Counted from the first letter of the stretch, positions 21,739-35,000 are shown. The stretch is DNA of 64,000 bases from Eleginops maclovinus (GCF_036324505.1 NC_086354.1:19654707-19718706), one strand, 5' to 3'. The notes: generated from the sequence alone by a model not told the origin. A program made the numbers and translations.

Positions 21739-24700
21739 TCTTTATCTGGCACACCTTGGTGTTTACACCGACATTGCTCCTCCAGTTTTCTGTGTGACTA
21801 ACGCTTAAGTACAAATAATGAAGAGATAAAATGCACAAGTAAATGTTAGAAGCGGAAAAGACGTGTAGTTCAAGTAACCTTGAATATTGTATGACGGTTA
21901 ATGCCTCATTTCAATTCAGAAAAAATGCAAGACGTGGTCAGAAACGTCTGCCCTCTGCAATTACTACGTTCTATGCAACGCTGTGGGCCAAATGCCTTGC
22001 TGTTGAGAAATGAGGGGAGAAAAGCAAGGACGGTTGCACACACACAGGGGGGAGCAGGTATGTAAATAGCAGCTCTGTACAACAATGGTGTGCAGAGGAA
22101 CATCTCCAAACAAACAACTATTGGAGGATCAAACAGCAGAAGATCATTGCTGGCTTCAAGCTAGGAATATGAGGAGGGATCATGTGTGCCATCCAAATGA
22201 AAAGCAGAAAAAAGCCTGATAATCACAGTCAATACTACAATACTCACAGCAGGGTCAGTATGCAGAGTTAACAACATAAACCCCCATATCCCACAGGGTT
22301 TGTGCCAAGCAAATATAACAGATCTCTGGAAGGTAAGCCACAATATTTGCACATGTATTTTTGCAGACTCAAATGCCAAAAAGAAAACAGGAAGAGCAAG
22401 GACTGCTTTTTCTTTGAAGGTTTGTGTTCTAGTTTGAAGCGCTGGACATCCAGTGTGTCAGCACCCTTGGTACTTTGTCAGCAAATGGAACACAAGCATC
22501 AACAAGTAAACATGATTTCCATCAGAAACTACCTTTTTGAATTCACACATACAAAATTCAGATCTTTCCTCCAACGGCTGTCGAGATTTGTAAGTTGGGG
22601 GGTTCCAAAGCACATGAACGCACCACAGCACAAGTGTCAGCTACGCACACGGAGCCGCATGCAGCGAACTTTCTCAACCAAATCTGAGAAGGCATGCAAA
22701 AAACACAGGTACTGTACGGTGCGTGAACATCATTATAAAAGATGCAAGAGTGAGGGAGAGGGAGAGGAAGAAGTGAATTCATCATTTTGTAGCTAAGAGC
22801 TTAGTAGCGCCAGGAGGTGGGAGTTAACAGGAGAAAGGAGGCAGCAAAGGAAAGCTAAGCGCTAAATATGTCGAGTAAATGTCACATTTCAGCTCTGTTC
22901 GTACATCAGGGAAATATGAGATGTGTCTCTCTCGGTGTTTATCCCCTACATTTGTACATACGTTGTTTTTGGAAATAAATATGATGGAGATTTGGATGGA
23001 AAGACGACAATTAGCAGCTACCTTAATTACTGCTAGTTAATGCCGTCAAGCTAAAAAATGAATGTTGAAAATGCTTATTTCATCTTTGCAAATGTGATGA
23101 TCAGCATTTTTTCTTTTCCATTTTTGCGCTTTTAATTGGAAAGCTAAATTATATTATGAAAATAGAGAATTAATGCACCATTACAATGACTTTAACTATA
23201 CAACATGACAGTGACCTGGAGACACATCAGTCTCAATATATAACCCAAAAATGCATCCTTGGGATCAAATATAGGATGTGAGCACCAAAAAAAGTGAAGT
23301 CAGATTACACCAGGGTCAGTGTTTTGGGCACTTAGCTGAGGTAATGACTTGAAGCATTCAAACTGTTTTAGTGAAAAAAGATCCTATTTGGTGCTGCTTA
23401 GGTGTCCTCAATAATAGAGGCTATGGGGTGTCAAATGTTTTGTGCTTTCTGCCAAAATACTAAGCCATGCCAGGGATCAGTGCTTTGTTCCACAGAAAGG
23501 AAATTACTCTCCTCACTCCGTTGGATATATGCAAAGTCCCTGTCCCCCTTTCTCTAGCACACACGCTCACTGGCAGGTTATTGATTTCCAACCTCCCATT
23601 GTGTTACATAGTGAAACAGACACCTCACTCACAGCACAGATAATGCACAAGTCGCTGCGAATGGTGAGAGAAAGTAAGGGGTAACGGAAAGAGACAACGG
23701 CAAGCTCCACTTCGCTGTACTGACCCTCCTCCACTGAATACCACAGAGATACGGTAATGATTTGAAAGGTTTTTGTATTTGTTTTGTCAAGAACTGCAAA
23801 GGCTGGAACCAGTTTAAACATAAGCCCCTACTCCACCTCCAGAAGTCCTCACTTCTATCGAGCAATCTCTGCTCCTCCACACGAGAGTCTGTCCACTGTG
23901 GACAGTAAGCCACTTTCAGTAAAATCTTCCCCATCCACTGATAATTGTATTATTATGTCATAAAAAGACATCTTCGTCCTAAAGCTTCAAAATAATCATG
24001 TCATTTCATGGCTTTATTTTAATAGATTGTCTGTGCTGATTTAAGCCTGCATAAACTGATAACTAAAAATAAATATCAAATAATTGTAGAAACAGTGTCA
24101 CCATCGTATTGTTTGTACACCAGATAGCACTTTCATGTTTTTATCTAAGTTGATAAATGTTATGCAGAGACAAGATCTTTTAATCTATTAAAGAATCTGT
24201 TTAATTGTATTATTTAATGTGAGTATGTTAAAAAAAACGCATTTTCTAATGTGTAATTATTGAACTGTTAATCATTGTGTACCTCAAAAATACATTTTAC
24301 ATGTATTAACTGTGATGTATTAATGCCTTTCAAATGTATTCATTGGAATAATTGTGTATTTTGATACATTTTCTTCAAAAAGCACACTTTTGCTCAATGA
24401 AAAGCTAAAGAAATTGGGATTTTGTCAGTGATGGGTGATCAACTTGTGCTGCTTGAGAGATAACAAGGACAGGATGACGTCATGGTTTAACAAAGGGTAA
24501 AAACCAGACAAGATCAGAATACGGAGACGTAGGCGAACACATAGGGCACGGGTTATTGGCTACAGCAGACCTTCACATGACAACAAGCCCGAGTGTTGCA
24601 TCTTTATCGCCTGCGACATGTACCATCAACACAGGCCAGCGACGATAAGGTACATTAAACAACATTTAATGCAAACATGGCTGAGAATAAAATATCATTC

Positions 24701-26179
24701 TCTTTAAATTCAGTTTTCCTGATCCAGGAAAATGTCAGGTACACAGTAAATACCTTTCCATGTCATCCATTCTTTCACTACGTTGAGTAAGCACAGAGAA
24801 GCTTAAGGGTGACAGCATGCATAGTTAAGTTGCAGCAGAAACGACATGCTTGAACGCACGCACTGTATATATTCAGACAGAGAATGCACGCTTTCACACG
24901 TCCACCTTCTCTTCTATGCATGGATCAGCCAGGAACAGCACAAAGGAACAATGATGAACGTGAGAGGACATTACATAGTTTTTATATAGCACGCCATTGT
25001 TTGGTAGACAAACACACTTGCTTGAAGGCATCTTAACAGCAATGTATAGAAAAGTAGCATATAGGTCCCTGGCTGAAAAAAAGACATTACAAAAGCTATT
25101 ACCTCACACCACATACAAAAGCAGTGCCTTTAAATAAGCCAAGCATCCATTGGTTCATGTGCAGGGCATTTGAAGAGATTTATTTTAAAGTGAAATATTC
25201 AACTTATGGGGAAAAAAAGTTGTTGGTGTGAAGGTAAATCACATTACGAGTCACTGATGAGGTTGAGCACAATCCCTCCTTAGCTTAAAGAATGAAGTGT
25301 TTCTGACGGTAAAACCATCTGGGTTTATATCCTAACAAAATATTGTTTTGAAGTGACTAACCTTACCATCAGTTATACTCAGTAGTGAGAGAGAGAGAGA
25401 GAGTGCCCAGAAAGAATCTCCTCTATTCGATCTGATTATGCACTGTCTAAGCTATCAAATTCTTGCCGTCTGAAATGGAGCCTGCCTCTGGGTGTATACA
25501 TTTACCCAGCACACATAGGGTGGCTGTGGGAACACTGGTCACAGAGCACAGAGAGAGTGGAGAGAAGTCAAGCCTACTACTGAAACCAGTCAACAAATAG
25601 AGCGAGACTGCAGGTGAGATATTGCCCCCTAGTGGCTTGTTTGCCAAAAGCAGGGACTTTAAATTAAGCTAAAGTTCAGTGACAGTGAGTCTGGAGACCA
25701 CAGTCATTGGACAGCCTTAATAACCAAACAACTAAATTGCAGATCATTAGTATTTCATTAAAAAAAAAAGGTTTCATTTTTGATCAACATCATTACTTAA
25801 AACTCCAAACCAAACACCCAAATTCAGATCTTGATTCCTACCTACAGGAAAAACATGAAACAGGCTTTTCCATTCAAAATGATGAAAATCAGATGCACAA
25901 ACCCATACGCTGGAGGAGGTAGAGGATTTTCTCCGTCTGTGCCGATAGAGAATGTGCAGCTGTTCAGGTGCTGTGCCAAAAACACGCCAAGGTTGAGTCA
26001 CTTCCAGACGCTGCTCTGCAAAATCATTCAGAGACTGGAAGTCACCTGTGCTTGGGCTGACTGGCACACAGTGCAGATTTCTTTATGAAATCCTAATAAT
26101 GGTTCACACACGGATGAATGAAATGTGTTTCCCATGATAGTACTTTGATATCAGAGTAGGTGGACTGTTTATTTCATCT
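21739..26179. other. Intergenic, 4.4 kb without recognised gene
   Basis: AT-rich noncoding DNA. The open frame at 22302-22796 (about 164 codons) is the longest here but has no recognisable domain, conserved motif pattern or splice support. A short GA run lies at about 25387-25403. No transposon was recognised. Confidence 0.45.
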
Positions 26180-26482
26180 TTAAACAAGGTGCCATAGAAT
26201 GCATCTATCTGGTATTTTAAATTGTTCCCCTATGTCTACAAAGAAGGTATATAACTTTGGTTGATCCAAAACATGTCCAGATGCGGTTTTACAGGCCCGA
26301 TTAAAATCCTATGGTTTGGTCCTAAAATGAAACAAGCTGAATTGCCTTATTTGGGCGCTCATTTAAATAATTATGACGCGCTCTGCTCTGATTGGCTGGT
26401 TTACAAGGCACAACCCATGGCTGCCTCAGAGCCCACAGAAGTAAGTGAAGTTTGCGAAACTGAGAGAGATGAACCATGGAGG

Positions 26483-26490
26483 CTATTGGC
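26483..26490. repeat. hAT target-site duplication, left
   Basis: CTATTGGC directly precedes the left hAT terminus. Its partner CAATTGGC is at 29464-29471 (7 of 8 matching). The unsplit element at 40.8 kb has a single CTGTTGGC at this place. Confidence 0.85.
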
Positions 26491-29463
26491 CAGTGGCGGC
26501 TGCTGGTCTTTCAAAGAGGGGAAGCTCATTGTTGGCCTACATCATAAAAGTTGTCAATTTCTTTATACCTACATTTCTGCCCTCCGTTCCTTTTCAAGAA
26601 AATGGTGTGTGACCCTGTCGTACCAAGTAGGCGTCTTTTCCAGGGACTTGACCAGTGTCCTCTCAATGGCCAGCAGAGCTAGGCTGCTTAGACGGTCTTG
26701 GCCCACTGTGTTGTGTGTGTAAGGTTTAAGCCTTTTTAAACAGGAGAAGCTCCTTTCTGCACCCGCAGATGTAACTCCAATTGTTGCCACTAATGATAAC
26801 AGTTTGTACAGCTGGGGCATTGCACTGTCCAACTCCATGTCTTTTAGAAAAACCAAGACATCACACAGCTTTCCCCTGTTACCCTGCAAGTGCTGATTTG
26901 AAAACAGGACTTGAAGTTCAGACCTCAGCTCTAATTATTGGCCATAACTTTCCATGACACTCTGGAATGCCTCCTCTGGAAACACTTCTCTCATCTCATC
27001 AAACTTCCCTGGATTGACTAATTCTAAGAAGCGCAAACTTTCCAAATTTGAAAAACGCAGAGGAATCTGCTCCATGAGATTATCAAGATGGCCATGTACA
27101 ACATTTCTGTAGCGCTCCTGGAATTTGGAGAGACGGCGCTTTCTCATGGGCTCATTTCGTGGGTCGGATGTGAGACCTGCTGCTTTGTCATAAACAGCCT
27201 GGAAATCCCCCTCTGACCTCTTCTCTTTGACAAAAGCAAGAAGAGACTCGATTCTTTTGTTGCAGTACAGAACGTCCATGGCCCTCTGCTGGACGATATC
27301 AAAGACCACATCAGTCTCGGAGAAGATTTGTTCATATGTGTACAACATGAACACAAACTCAAAATCTTCCAGTTCCATTACAAAACCTTTGGCACAATCC
27401 AATGTGTCATCATCCATTGCCTTATCTGCAATGACGTTATCAAAAGTCTGCAGGAGGCCATCATAGTTGTTTGCCACAGTGTTCACTATCCGTGATGTGA
27501 AATTCCATCGAGTAGGAGCGTTTCTGGGCAACCTTGAACAGCCTGCAGACTCGAGAAAATGTCTCCTCTTTGTGGATTTGGAGACAAATGTGGCAAACCC
27601 AGAGAGTGATGCAAAAAATATTCTGCACTCAGACAAGCATTTAGCCCCTTGTGACAGCACCAGATTAAGTCTGTGTGCATAGCAATGCACAAACATTGCA
27701 CAGGGTGCAATTGCCTTCACTTTGGCCTGCAGACCATTGAGGGCTGAAGCCATGACCTCAGCCCCATCGTATGTCTGTGCCACATGTTTATCCCTAAAAT
27801 TGTAGCCCTGTATGTTTCCATTTAATACTTCAAAAACAGACTGAGCATCTTGTTCCCCAGAAACATAAAAAAAACCAATAAAGCGCTCCTGAATTTTACC
27901 TGCACGATCAACATAGCGAACAATGACAGAGAGTTGGGCACGGCAAGCAATATCAGTTGCTTCATCCACTTGCCATCCAAAAGAGGGAGCAGCCTAAATT
28001 TCATCTCTGATCTCATCAGAAACAGTGGCTGCAAGAGCAGAGATCAAGTCATTTAGGATGGAATGAGACATAGGACAAAACACAGCTGATGACTGGAATT
28101 GTGTGGCCAGGACAGAGTCATACTTAGATAATGTTTCTGTGAACTCCCTGTAATTCCCCTTGTTGGATGATTCACTACTCTCATCATGCCCCCTAAATGA
28201 TAGCTCCAAGCAAGGAAGTCACATCAATAAGGCGGTTTAGGAAGGCCCTGTTTTGTTTGACTGCCTCATTATGTTTTGCCACTTGAATGCGAGCACCTTC
28301 ATTGCGTGCATGTTCAACCCTGACCCTGCCCAGGCAACTTAACCTTGCACATGCACTCACATGTTCATTGCTCTTTTCATGCCTTTTATATGCCCCGTCA
28401 AATTTAGACAGATCCCCAAAACCCAATTTTGACCAGACAACACATCCCTGAGATGGTTTCATCAAGAGACATGGCCAACAGTACACTTTCTTTGTCACAG
28501 CACTTCCAGTCAGCCAGCTACCTTTGTCATACCAGGAGAGCTGAACAGACCTGTTACTTTCCCTACTTTTTGCACCAAATCAATCTTAGGTGTTGATCTG
28601 CCCTGCTGTTTAATTCTAAGTTTCTCCTCGTAAGGAAGACTATCAAATGGCTTTGCCAAAATCAGGTCGACAATATTAGCATTGTCTGCCATCATGTGCA
28701 CCTTACTAGCTGGCTAGTTCACTCCGACCTAGCCAACAGTATGGATGAATGAACCAACTAACGAAACAATATTAAACTCGAACAAGGAAATGTGGGAATT
28801 ATGTTAAACTGAAACAAGGACATATGATGTGTGTGTTTTACTTACAGTGTAAGAAATGAACAATGGAAACGGTCACGCAATTTCGCCAAGCAAATATCAA
28901 GTAATGGGTTGCAGTTTGCTTTTTGACTTCACTTGCAAAATCCGCGATGGGACTGAGCTCCCAAATGCTCAAGTGACGGTGTATCTCAAAATAGCTGTCA
29001 ATCAAAAAGTGATTCAGCCTTTCCACTCATCCTCCAATCATCATGCGGAAGCCCAGCGTCCAGGCTAGCCGAGGCCAGCCCACTGCTCCATCCACCTCCA
29101 GAGACGCTGAGCGTCCGGGGGCGGGACAAAATCGAGGCATTTATCCAATGACCGTCGAGTTTCGAGGCAATGAAAAAATCTGTTCCATGCAGTCTCATTG
29201 AAGCGGATGGCCGCCCGGCTTCTACGGGCAAATGCGTTGACATTACGGGAATGTATGAGTTGAGTTGTATGAAGTTAACAAAATCGAGTCAGTCAACTTG
29301 TGATAAGTAGCTGATTCTGAACGAACTCGTCTTCGAGATGAACGTATTCTAACGCATTTGTAGTCAATGAAATGTTAACGCAACAGTACATATTTGACCA
29401 TTTCATTTTTGACATTTTAGAGGAAGCTGAGCTTCCCTTGTAGTCTTAGAGAAATCGCCTCTG
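26491..29463 (-). mobile_element. Complete hAT transposon, decayed
   Basis: The element is 2,973 bp. Its termini are CAGTGGCGGCTG on the left and, read in reverse, CAGAGGCGATTT on the right, the CAG(T/A)G start typical of hAT elements. A subterminal block GGGAAGCTC recurs roughly 29 bp from both ends. An 8-bp duplication flanks it. One transposase gene is on the minus strand (about 28701-26569), preceded by about 760 bp of leader or promoter sequence. The structure is complete end to end, but the transposase has two frameshifts and two nonsense codons, so this copy is not autonomous. It sits inside the TTAA-type element, in that element's short exon. Confidence 0.92.
26569..28701 (-). pseudogene. 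hAT transposase (TTF zinc finger, ZMYM1-like), broken
   Basis: This was a cut-and-paste transposase of roughly 700 residues. In order it has an N-terminal segment (28701-28530) and a TTF-type zinc-finger region at about 28500-28350, with VYCWPCLL and later HEKSNEH as likely metal ligands. The DUF4371/RNase-H-like core runs from about 28200 to 26940 and contains GWQVDEATDIA, FIGFFYV, TYDGAEVMA, CYAHRLNLVL and PTRWNF. The hAT C-terminal dimerisation region is at 26889-26569, with TSAGAERSFSCLKRLK and RLSSLALLAIE. Lesions I can see are a frameshift near 28540, a frameshift near 28200, an in-frame TAG at about 27994-27996 and an in-frame TAA at about 26935-26937. The reading frame is otherwise well preserved, so decay is moderate. 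Confidence 0.9.
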
Positions 29464-29471
29464 CAATTGGC
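29464..29471. repeat. hAT target-site duplication, right
   Basis: CAATTGGC follows the right hAT terminus and pairs with CTATTGGC at 26483-26490, one mismatch in eight. Confidence 0.85.
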
Positions 29472-29812
29472 ATCCAACCTTACATGTTTGAGCCTTTATT
29501 GGAGGAGGAAACCGATGAATTTGAAGAACAGCCAGTTGCTCGGAGATTGAAGAGCAACGTTACGGAGTGGTAAGTGTTAGCATTAGTGTTTCCAGCAGCT
29601 GGTGTAAGCAAATGTTGGGGCTGGACTACCGTGTGTGATGTCACACACAGGGATTGTTGTAATTCGCCCGTTTTACCGCTGTGATATGCATATTCATGAT
29701 CTGCACATGAAGGAGGAAACAATGGTGTTTGAGGTTCACAGTATGTCAGTTCAATGTACCCAACTCTCCTTATTCAACGTAAATACAGCTTTCCATTCTA
29801 TGGCACCTTTAA

Positions 29813-31726
29813 GATTATTTTTTGACTCAATGTTAAGGTTTTTTTGGATTACGATTGGATTATTGACATTTGTTTACAAGCACAATAAAACATCATGGTA
29901 AAATATATACAATGACAGAGCTCAATGAACATGTTAAAGTTATCTATGATACAAAACAATCCCAAAAAAAAGTAAGAGCAAGAGAAGGAACGTACAATCA
30001 TAAACTAAATTAACCAATAAGAACATCAATTCAACGCTCTAACAGAAGAACAGTGATCACAATAAAAAACCCTTGAAATAATAGTTTTTAAATTACACTT
30101 TTTCGATAATTTATATATTATTTAAACTAAACTTTTCAGAAACAACATGAATAAGTTATGGACTTATTCTCTGATTTATTGTTGTTTATTTAGCGACTGA
30201 AAAGTTCATCTGTGTAATTGTCACTTTTGGTTTCTCAAGACGCAATAGCAGGAAAAATGGAAATTGTAAATGCTGACATGCCTGTCAGATCTAATTAGAG
30301 TGTGACAACACACCAGCCCAGTGTAGCACAGTCCCGTAAAGCCATCCATTTTGTTCCTAAGTTACATTTCTCATCATCTGTGCGACAACAAAATTACAAG
30401 TGACAATTGCGGTGATCCCCTGGAAACTGTAAGATCAGCTGATAATTGGATGGTTCTTCACAAGCAAAGAACAAACGCCATAGTAACATCAGGCATAATT
30501 GCTCTGTGTCTCATGTTGAGGATTCATTAATACCGGCTGCCTCTGCTGCCACCGCGCTGATGGGTTCACTCTGTCATCACAGGAACATTTCCCATTCTAC
30601 ACGGAAAGCAGCCACACTGACAATAATTGGAAACACAAGGTTTTCGTGGCACTGTTTGAGGTTTCATTGACAAACACAAAAACTGTCTAAAGACAAAAGC
30701 AATACGATGCAAGGCTTTACATTGCTGCCATAGCATCCTGTGCTTAAAAGAGCATTTAAAACTTGGAGTAAGATGTATCAAAGCAACCTTTGATGGCACG
30801 CATTCTGAGGCTTCTTCAGAATGGAGGGTACAATTGAATAAAAATAGACTCTTCAGAGAGCTTTAGCTGAACGGCTGTTTGTGTAATGTAGCATGAATAG
30901 TACAAATTGCTACGGAGGCCTGTCTCTTATCCTCTCTATATTCTGCTGGTGCTCTCCTGAGCAGTCAAGGTCCTTTTACACTAAATGGTGAACAACTTCA
31001 CTCACACGTCCCCTATTCATCTCTCCAAAAATCCACCATGCATTTTGCCTCAAAATGGCAGTTTTATTTGTTTGTCAAACATCAGCCACAGCGAAGCCAA
31101 TTAACTTTTTTTTCCTCAAAAACATGTCGGTTCAGGACAGGGAAGAGACATTTTTTGTGCGACTCGAGAAGATTATGAAAAAATGAATAATGTCTGAACA
31201 CTGACAGAAACAAAAACAGTAGGTAGACTGCCAAAGAGAGACTGACTGAGATACAGAGGAAGGAATTTAGCTGTATAGTAGCAAACCCGTCACACTGTTA
31301 TGCCTGGCATGCTGTAACAAGTATAAATAAAGATTGAATACGCTGTAATTAACTTCAACACATTTCATTCCTATATAAACACATGGTATCCTAACATGGA
31401 GCATGAATGCTCACACGGAAAGGAAAAGGCTTGTTTTTATTTTCACCTAATCCCATGAAAAGAAAAATGAAAGGGATAGACAGCAACAGGTATGATGCTT
31501 ACCATATTGTTCTATCTAACAAGGTGTGTTTGCATGCTAACGTTTGCTAAAAATAGGAATGATTGTAATGTCATTCGTTTCTAAATATTTTGTAACAACC
31601 TAAAGTATTCTATGACATAAAAGTTTTAACAGATGAGGGTGGTACCAGAATAGTTAAAGAATTGCTTGAGAATCATCCGGAGGGGAACATGAATGTCTGT
31701 ACAAACTGTCATGGTAATCCATCCAG
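29813..31726. other. Intergenic, no gene recognised
   Basis: About 1.9 kb of AT-rich DNA with no recognised exon, RNA gene or repeat. Confidence 0.5.
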
Positions 31727-32060
31727 GTCCAGCAGTGGCTCAGTCAGTAGGGGCTTGGACTGGGAATCGTAGGGTCGCCGGTTCAAGTCCCCGAACAGAC
31801 ATGAAGGGAGGAGGGTGGACTGCTACTTGGAGAGGTCCCAGTTCCCAGTCCCAGTGCTGTGGTGTGGTGCTTGAGCAAGGCACCGGACACCTCCAATCCC
31901 CCCCTCCCATTGCTCCCCGGGCGCTGCACAATAGCTGCCCACTGCTCCTAGTACTAGGATGGGATAAATGCAGAGGACCAATTTCACTGTGTGTGCTCTG
32001 CTGTGTGCATGCATGTGACTAATAAAGAGGGTTTCATCCTCCGATTCTATCTATCTATCC
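31727..32060 (+). mobile_element. tRNA-derived SINE, copy 2
   Basis: Same family and orientation as the SINE at 16725-17061. The tRNA-like head has A-box and B-box (GGTTCAAGTCC), followed by TGAGCAAGGCACCGGACA, CTCCCCGGGCGCTGCA and CCCACTGCTCCTAG. It ends GTGACTAATAAAGAGGG with a TCTATC-type tail. It differs from copy 1 mostly between head and body, near 31801-31860, where a GGAGGAGGGTGG stretch replaces an AT-rich one. Confidence 0.88.
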
Positions 32061-35000
32061 AAAAGTAGCTGCTATATCGAGCTAAATCGCTGCACTGAAA
32101 GGTGAAATGTTCCTTTAATGAGATGGGAATCATAGTCTATATTAAGTAAATCCCAGAAAAAAATCTTAGTAAATACTCACTGGAGCATAATTTCTATGAA
32201 TACACAGCAGTAAAAAGTCTTCAACAAATCCTCTATTTACTCTTGTTTCGATTAAGCTAAAGATCTATTTTTGTGACCGATTTAAAAAAGTTTATGACTT
32301 GAGAGGGAGAGCAAGAGTAGGGAAGTGGGACAGCATTGATGATAATTGTCGGTTTAAGACTACCTATTGGATTTGTTGACAATTTGAAAATACCGAACAC
32401 CACCAGCCTTATCACTTAGCCTAAGCAATATAAACCTGGTATCTATGATGGTCTGCTGCTGCAGAGCACGAATGTAATCACAGATAAAGACTACTTTTAA
32501 ATTCTTCCAGGAAAGATGCTGGTGCTTGTTTTCGAGCCTATACCTTGAATTACACTCATACAGACACTTTCATAATTTCTATTTCCATGTGTCAGTACAG
32601 CTGCAGAACAAGCAACCATCCCCAGTGGACACAAAATCTGCCGCTGTGAAAATATGCAGGGAACGGAAAAACATCCAATTTATGCGGACTGTTAAGGATA
32701 ACCTCTAATTTGGCGTTTCCTTCAATATCCAGGATGTGAAATGCAAAGGAAAAAAAGAAGGAATAATGAACGGGGCATGATAAGCAGGGGGAATGTCTGA
32801 TAAAGAGAAAATTGTTACAGAGACGAATGTGCTTGGGAGCCGGCCAGTTTATTTTGTCCGCTGCCTTCTCTTTAGACGTCCATTTGCTATTTTGATTGAT
32901 GCGCGAGAGCATCTGCAGCCGGAGTTTACGCTGAATGTCGAAGGAAAGAGGAATGGAATCGGTGAAACAGGGCAGCAGCTGGACACAAGTATGATTCACT
33001 ATTCCCAGCTCTTCCTGGAAACCCTGGGCTGATAGACTGCTGATGAGTGGTGGATGTTGTGGCAGATGAGTGGAGGACAGAGAGAACCCACTGCGAGGTC
33101 AATAGTTCTGCGCTGACCTGTGAAGAACTCCATTATACCTCGATCACATCTCTGACTCGCTGGCTTTTTTTCAACTGGTGCAGCCAGCCAATACTGAGCA
33201 GTAACAATATCATTGTTGCCGACTGGACTGGAGTCCTGATTCAATCACAGCCCCGTATAGAAATACATCACACAGGCGTTGCTCGCCTTCAGCAAAAGTT
33301 TTCAAGCACTCTGGCTGCAATATAGGTGGCAATTTGATGTCATTTCAGTCAATACTTTGCTCTCCTATTTGATCCAAAAACCTGAGATCACTTTGAAATC
33401 ACAATGTCTCAAGAGCTTGTAACGACACATCTATAGTATTGCTAGACTTATATACGATCTGTTAAAAAACAAGAAAATATATTCCCCCTCTCTTTCAGTT
33501 AAAGAGAAAAGAGGGATCAAAGCTGATTGGATTACATTATATAAAACTGATGTCGTTTCCTGAGTGGAGCTATCCGTTATTACTGAAGGTATGCTTTGTC
33601 ACTGCCATTACAGCAAGGCAAGAACAGGTCTGATTATAACCCCTTTGCCCTCTCACACCCCCGCTGCAACTCTTTAGGCTCCTACAACTGACTGAAATGT
33701 TGTGCATTATAGGGCTGCCATTAGAAACACCATTATGTTCAAATCTACTATTACAAGTAAAAAAACTGCATTGAAAGTACGCATATCTTCTAAATGTACT
33801 TAAGAATTAAGTGTGTAAAGATTCATTATGCAGAAATATACAGTATATCATACTATGGTGTATGGCATGATGGTCTTTCTAGAGGAGGCAACTCAGTTTG
33901 GGTACAATTGAAGGAGGCAGCAGTGAGGGAAAAAAAAAAATCATCAAAATGTAAGTTATTTTTTTAAAAATGGTACAATATTTTCTGCCTTATTCTACAG
34001 CAGAACATCCATGAATTTTGAAGTATCAGTCTACAAAAGCCTCCCTCATATCCCTTCTTCAGAGGACCCTGCCCTCTGGTGGTGGGGTAAGAAGGTCACT
34101 TCCCCTCTTCTCTCTAAGCTCTCCACAAGCTATAATCATACCTCCTCTACACCTGCCAAGACTGTTTTATATAAGTGGGGACACAATAAGAAAACACTTC
34201 TACCGCAGAGAGTCCACGTGCTTATTTTTTAGGAAAATTGATGAGCGCTGAATTAATTGTTTTTTGGGGGGTGTGGGCCATACCAAACAAGACCACAGAT
34301 AATTGTTCTTTAGTAAATGGCGTTTTAACACATATCCTCCTTTCTATTAGACTTTAGTTAGTACATACCAGTGTCAATAAACAGTATCTGTATCGATCAA
34401 ATCCTACCCATCCCTCCGTCAACACCAATTATACATTTCTGTAAATAAATTACAAACAGTGAACTGATCCAGAAACACTCTAGAGCTAAATGGCATGAGA
34501 GATAAGTGATTCATGGCGTTATATATGGTCATAAGGAGATGATCCCTTGGTAATGAATACGTCTTAAAGAGTGCTTGGCCCCCCATTAATCTTATATAAC
34601 TGCGCTACAGAGAAACAGAGAGTCACTCTTTAATGAAAAGAAGACATTTAGTTACACTTTGTGGAATCCACCAAAGAAAATCGCACACTTAAGATTCCAG
34701 TATGCCGTTATATGAAGTCATTATGATATGAAGTCCTAGGAACAATTGAGAAATCAAAACAACCGTGAAAGTGGGATAACAGGTTGCGGAGATATCTGAT
34801 TCAATTAGTATTCGAGTATTTAACAACAATTTGGATGAGAGTATGTGAAAATGTTTGAATAGGCACTGAGCTGTCATAGCTGTCAAAGCGACGGCCTTAC
34901 GGTTTGTGTCACCAGGCGATTGATTCCAGCATCATTACACACCTAAGCTTCTTTTGATGAAAGTGCTATCTTGGAAATTGTGTCTTCTCTTCCAGACACA

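Larger units (their letters stand above)
26476..29569 (+). pseudogene. Captured 5' exon in TTAA element, interrupted
   Basis: A start codon in ideal context (ACCATGG, ATG at 26476-26478) opens a short frame. It is broken after five codons by the hAT insertion at 26491 and resumes at 29472, after the second target duplication. The resumed part reads IQPYMFEPL, an acidic EEETDEFEE stretch and then LKSNVTE. It ends at a consensus donor, G|GTAAGT, with the exon ending at 29569. The IQPYxFEP plus acidic stretch plus (N)xTEW arrangement resembles the N-terminal part of the P2X7-ballast-like cysteine-rich proteins that are abundant in fish and invertebrates. The cysteine-rich remainder would be in later exons that this element lacks. 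Function is inferred only from this short resemblance. Confidence 0.55.
26184..29808 (+). mobile_element. TTAA-type transposon copy A, split by hAT
   Basis: The outer ends carry GGTGCCATAGAA (from 26188) and its inverse, TTCTATGGCACC (ending about 29806). TTAA flanks both sides, at 26180-26183 and 29809-29812. Without the inserted hAT and one 8-bp duplication the element is about 645 bp, matching the unsplit copy at 40460-41112 along its length. No transposase is encoded, so it is a non-autonomous derivative, probably Kolobok-like (piggyBac-like is the alternative). It keeps one short coding exon with a splice donor. It also has a CRE-like near-palindrome, TGATGTCA, at about 29637-29645. Copy A lacks about 10 bp present in copy B near the CTTGGCATAG segment. 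Confidence 0.82.

Noticed and set aside
22302..22796. 164-codon frame, the longest outside mobile elements and the CUB gene
   Set aside because: No domain, no splice context and an unremarkable composition. One such frame is expected by chance in 64 kb.
26261..26722. 153-codon plus-strand frame
   Set aside because: It is a chimera that starts in the TTAA element and reads into the hAT's left end and antisense transposase.
31740..32022. Sense and antisense frames around 100 codons
   Set aside because: They are translations of the second SINE copy, matching those of the first.
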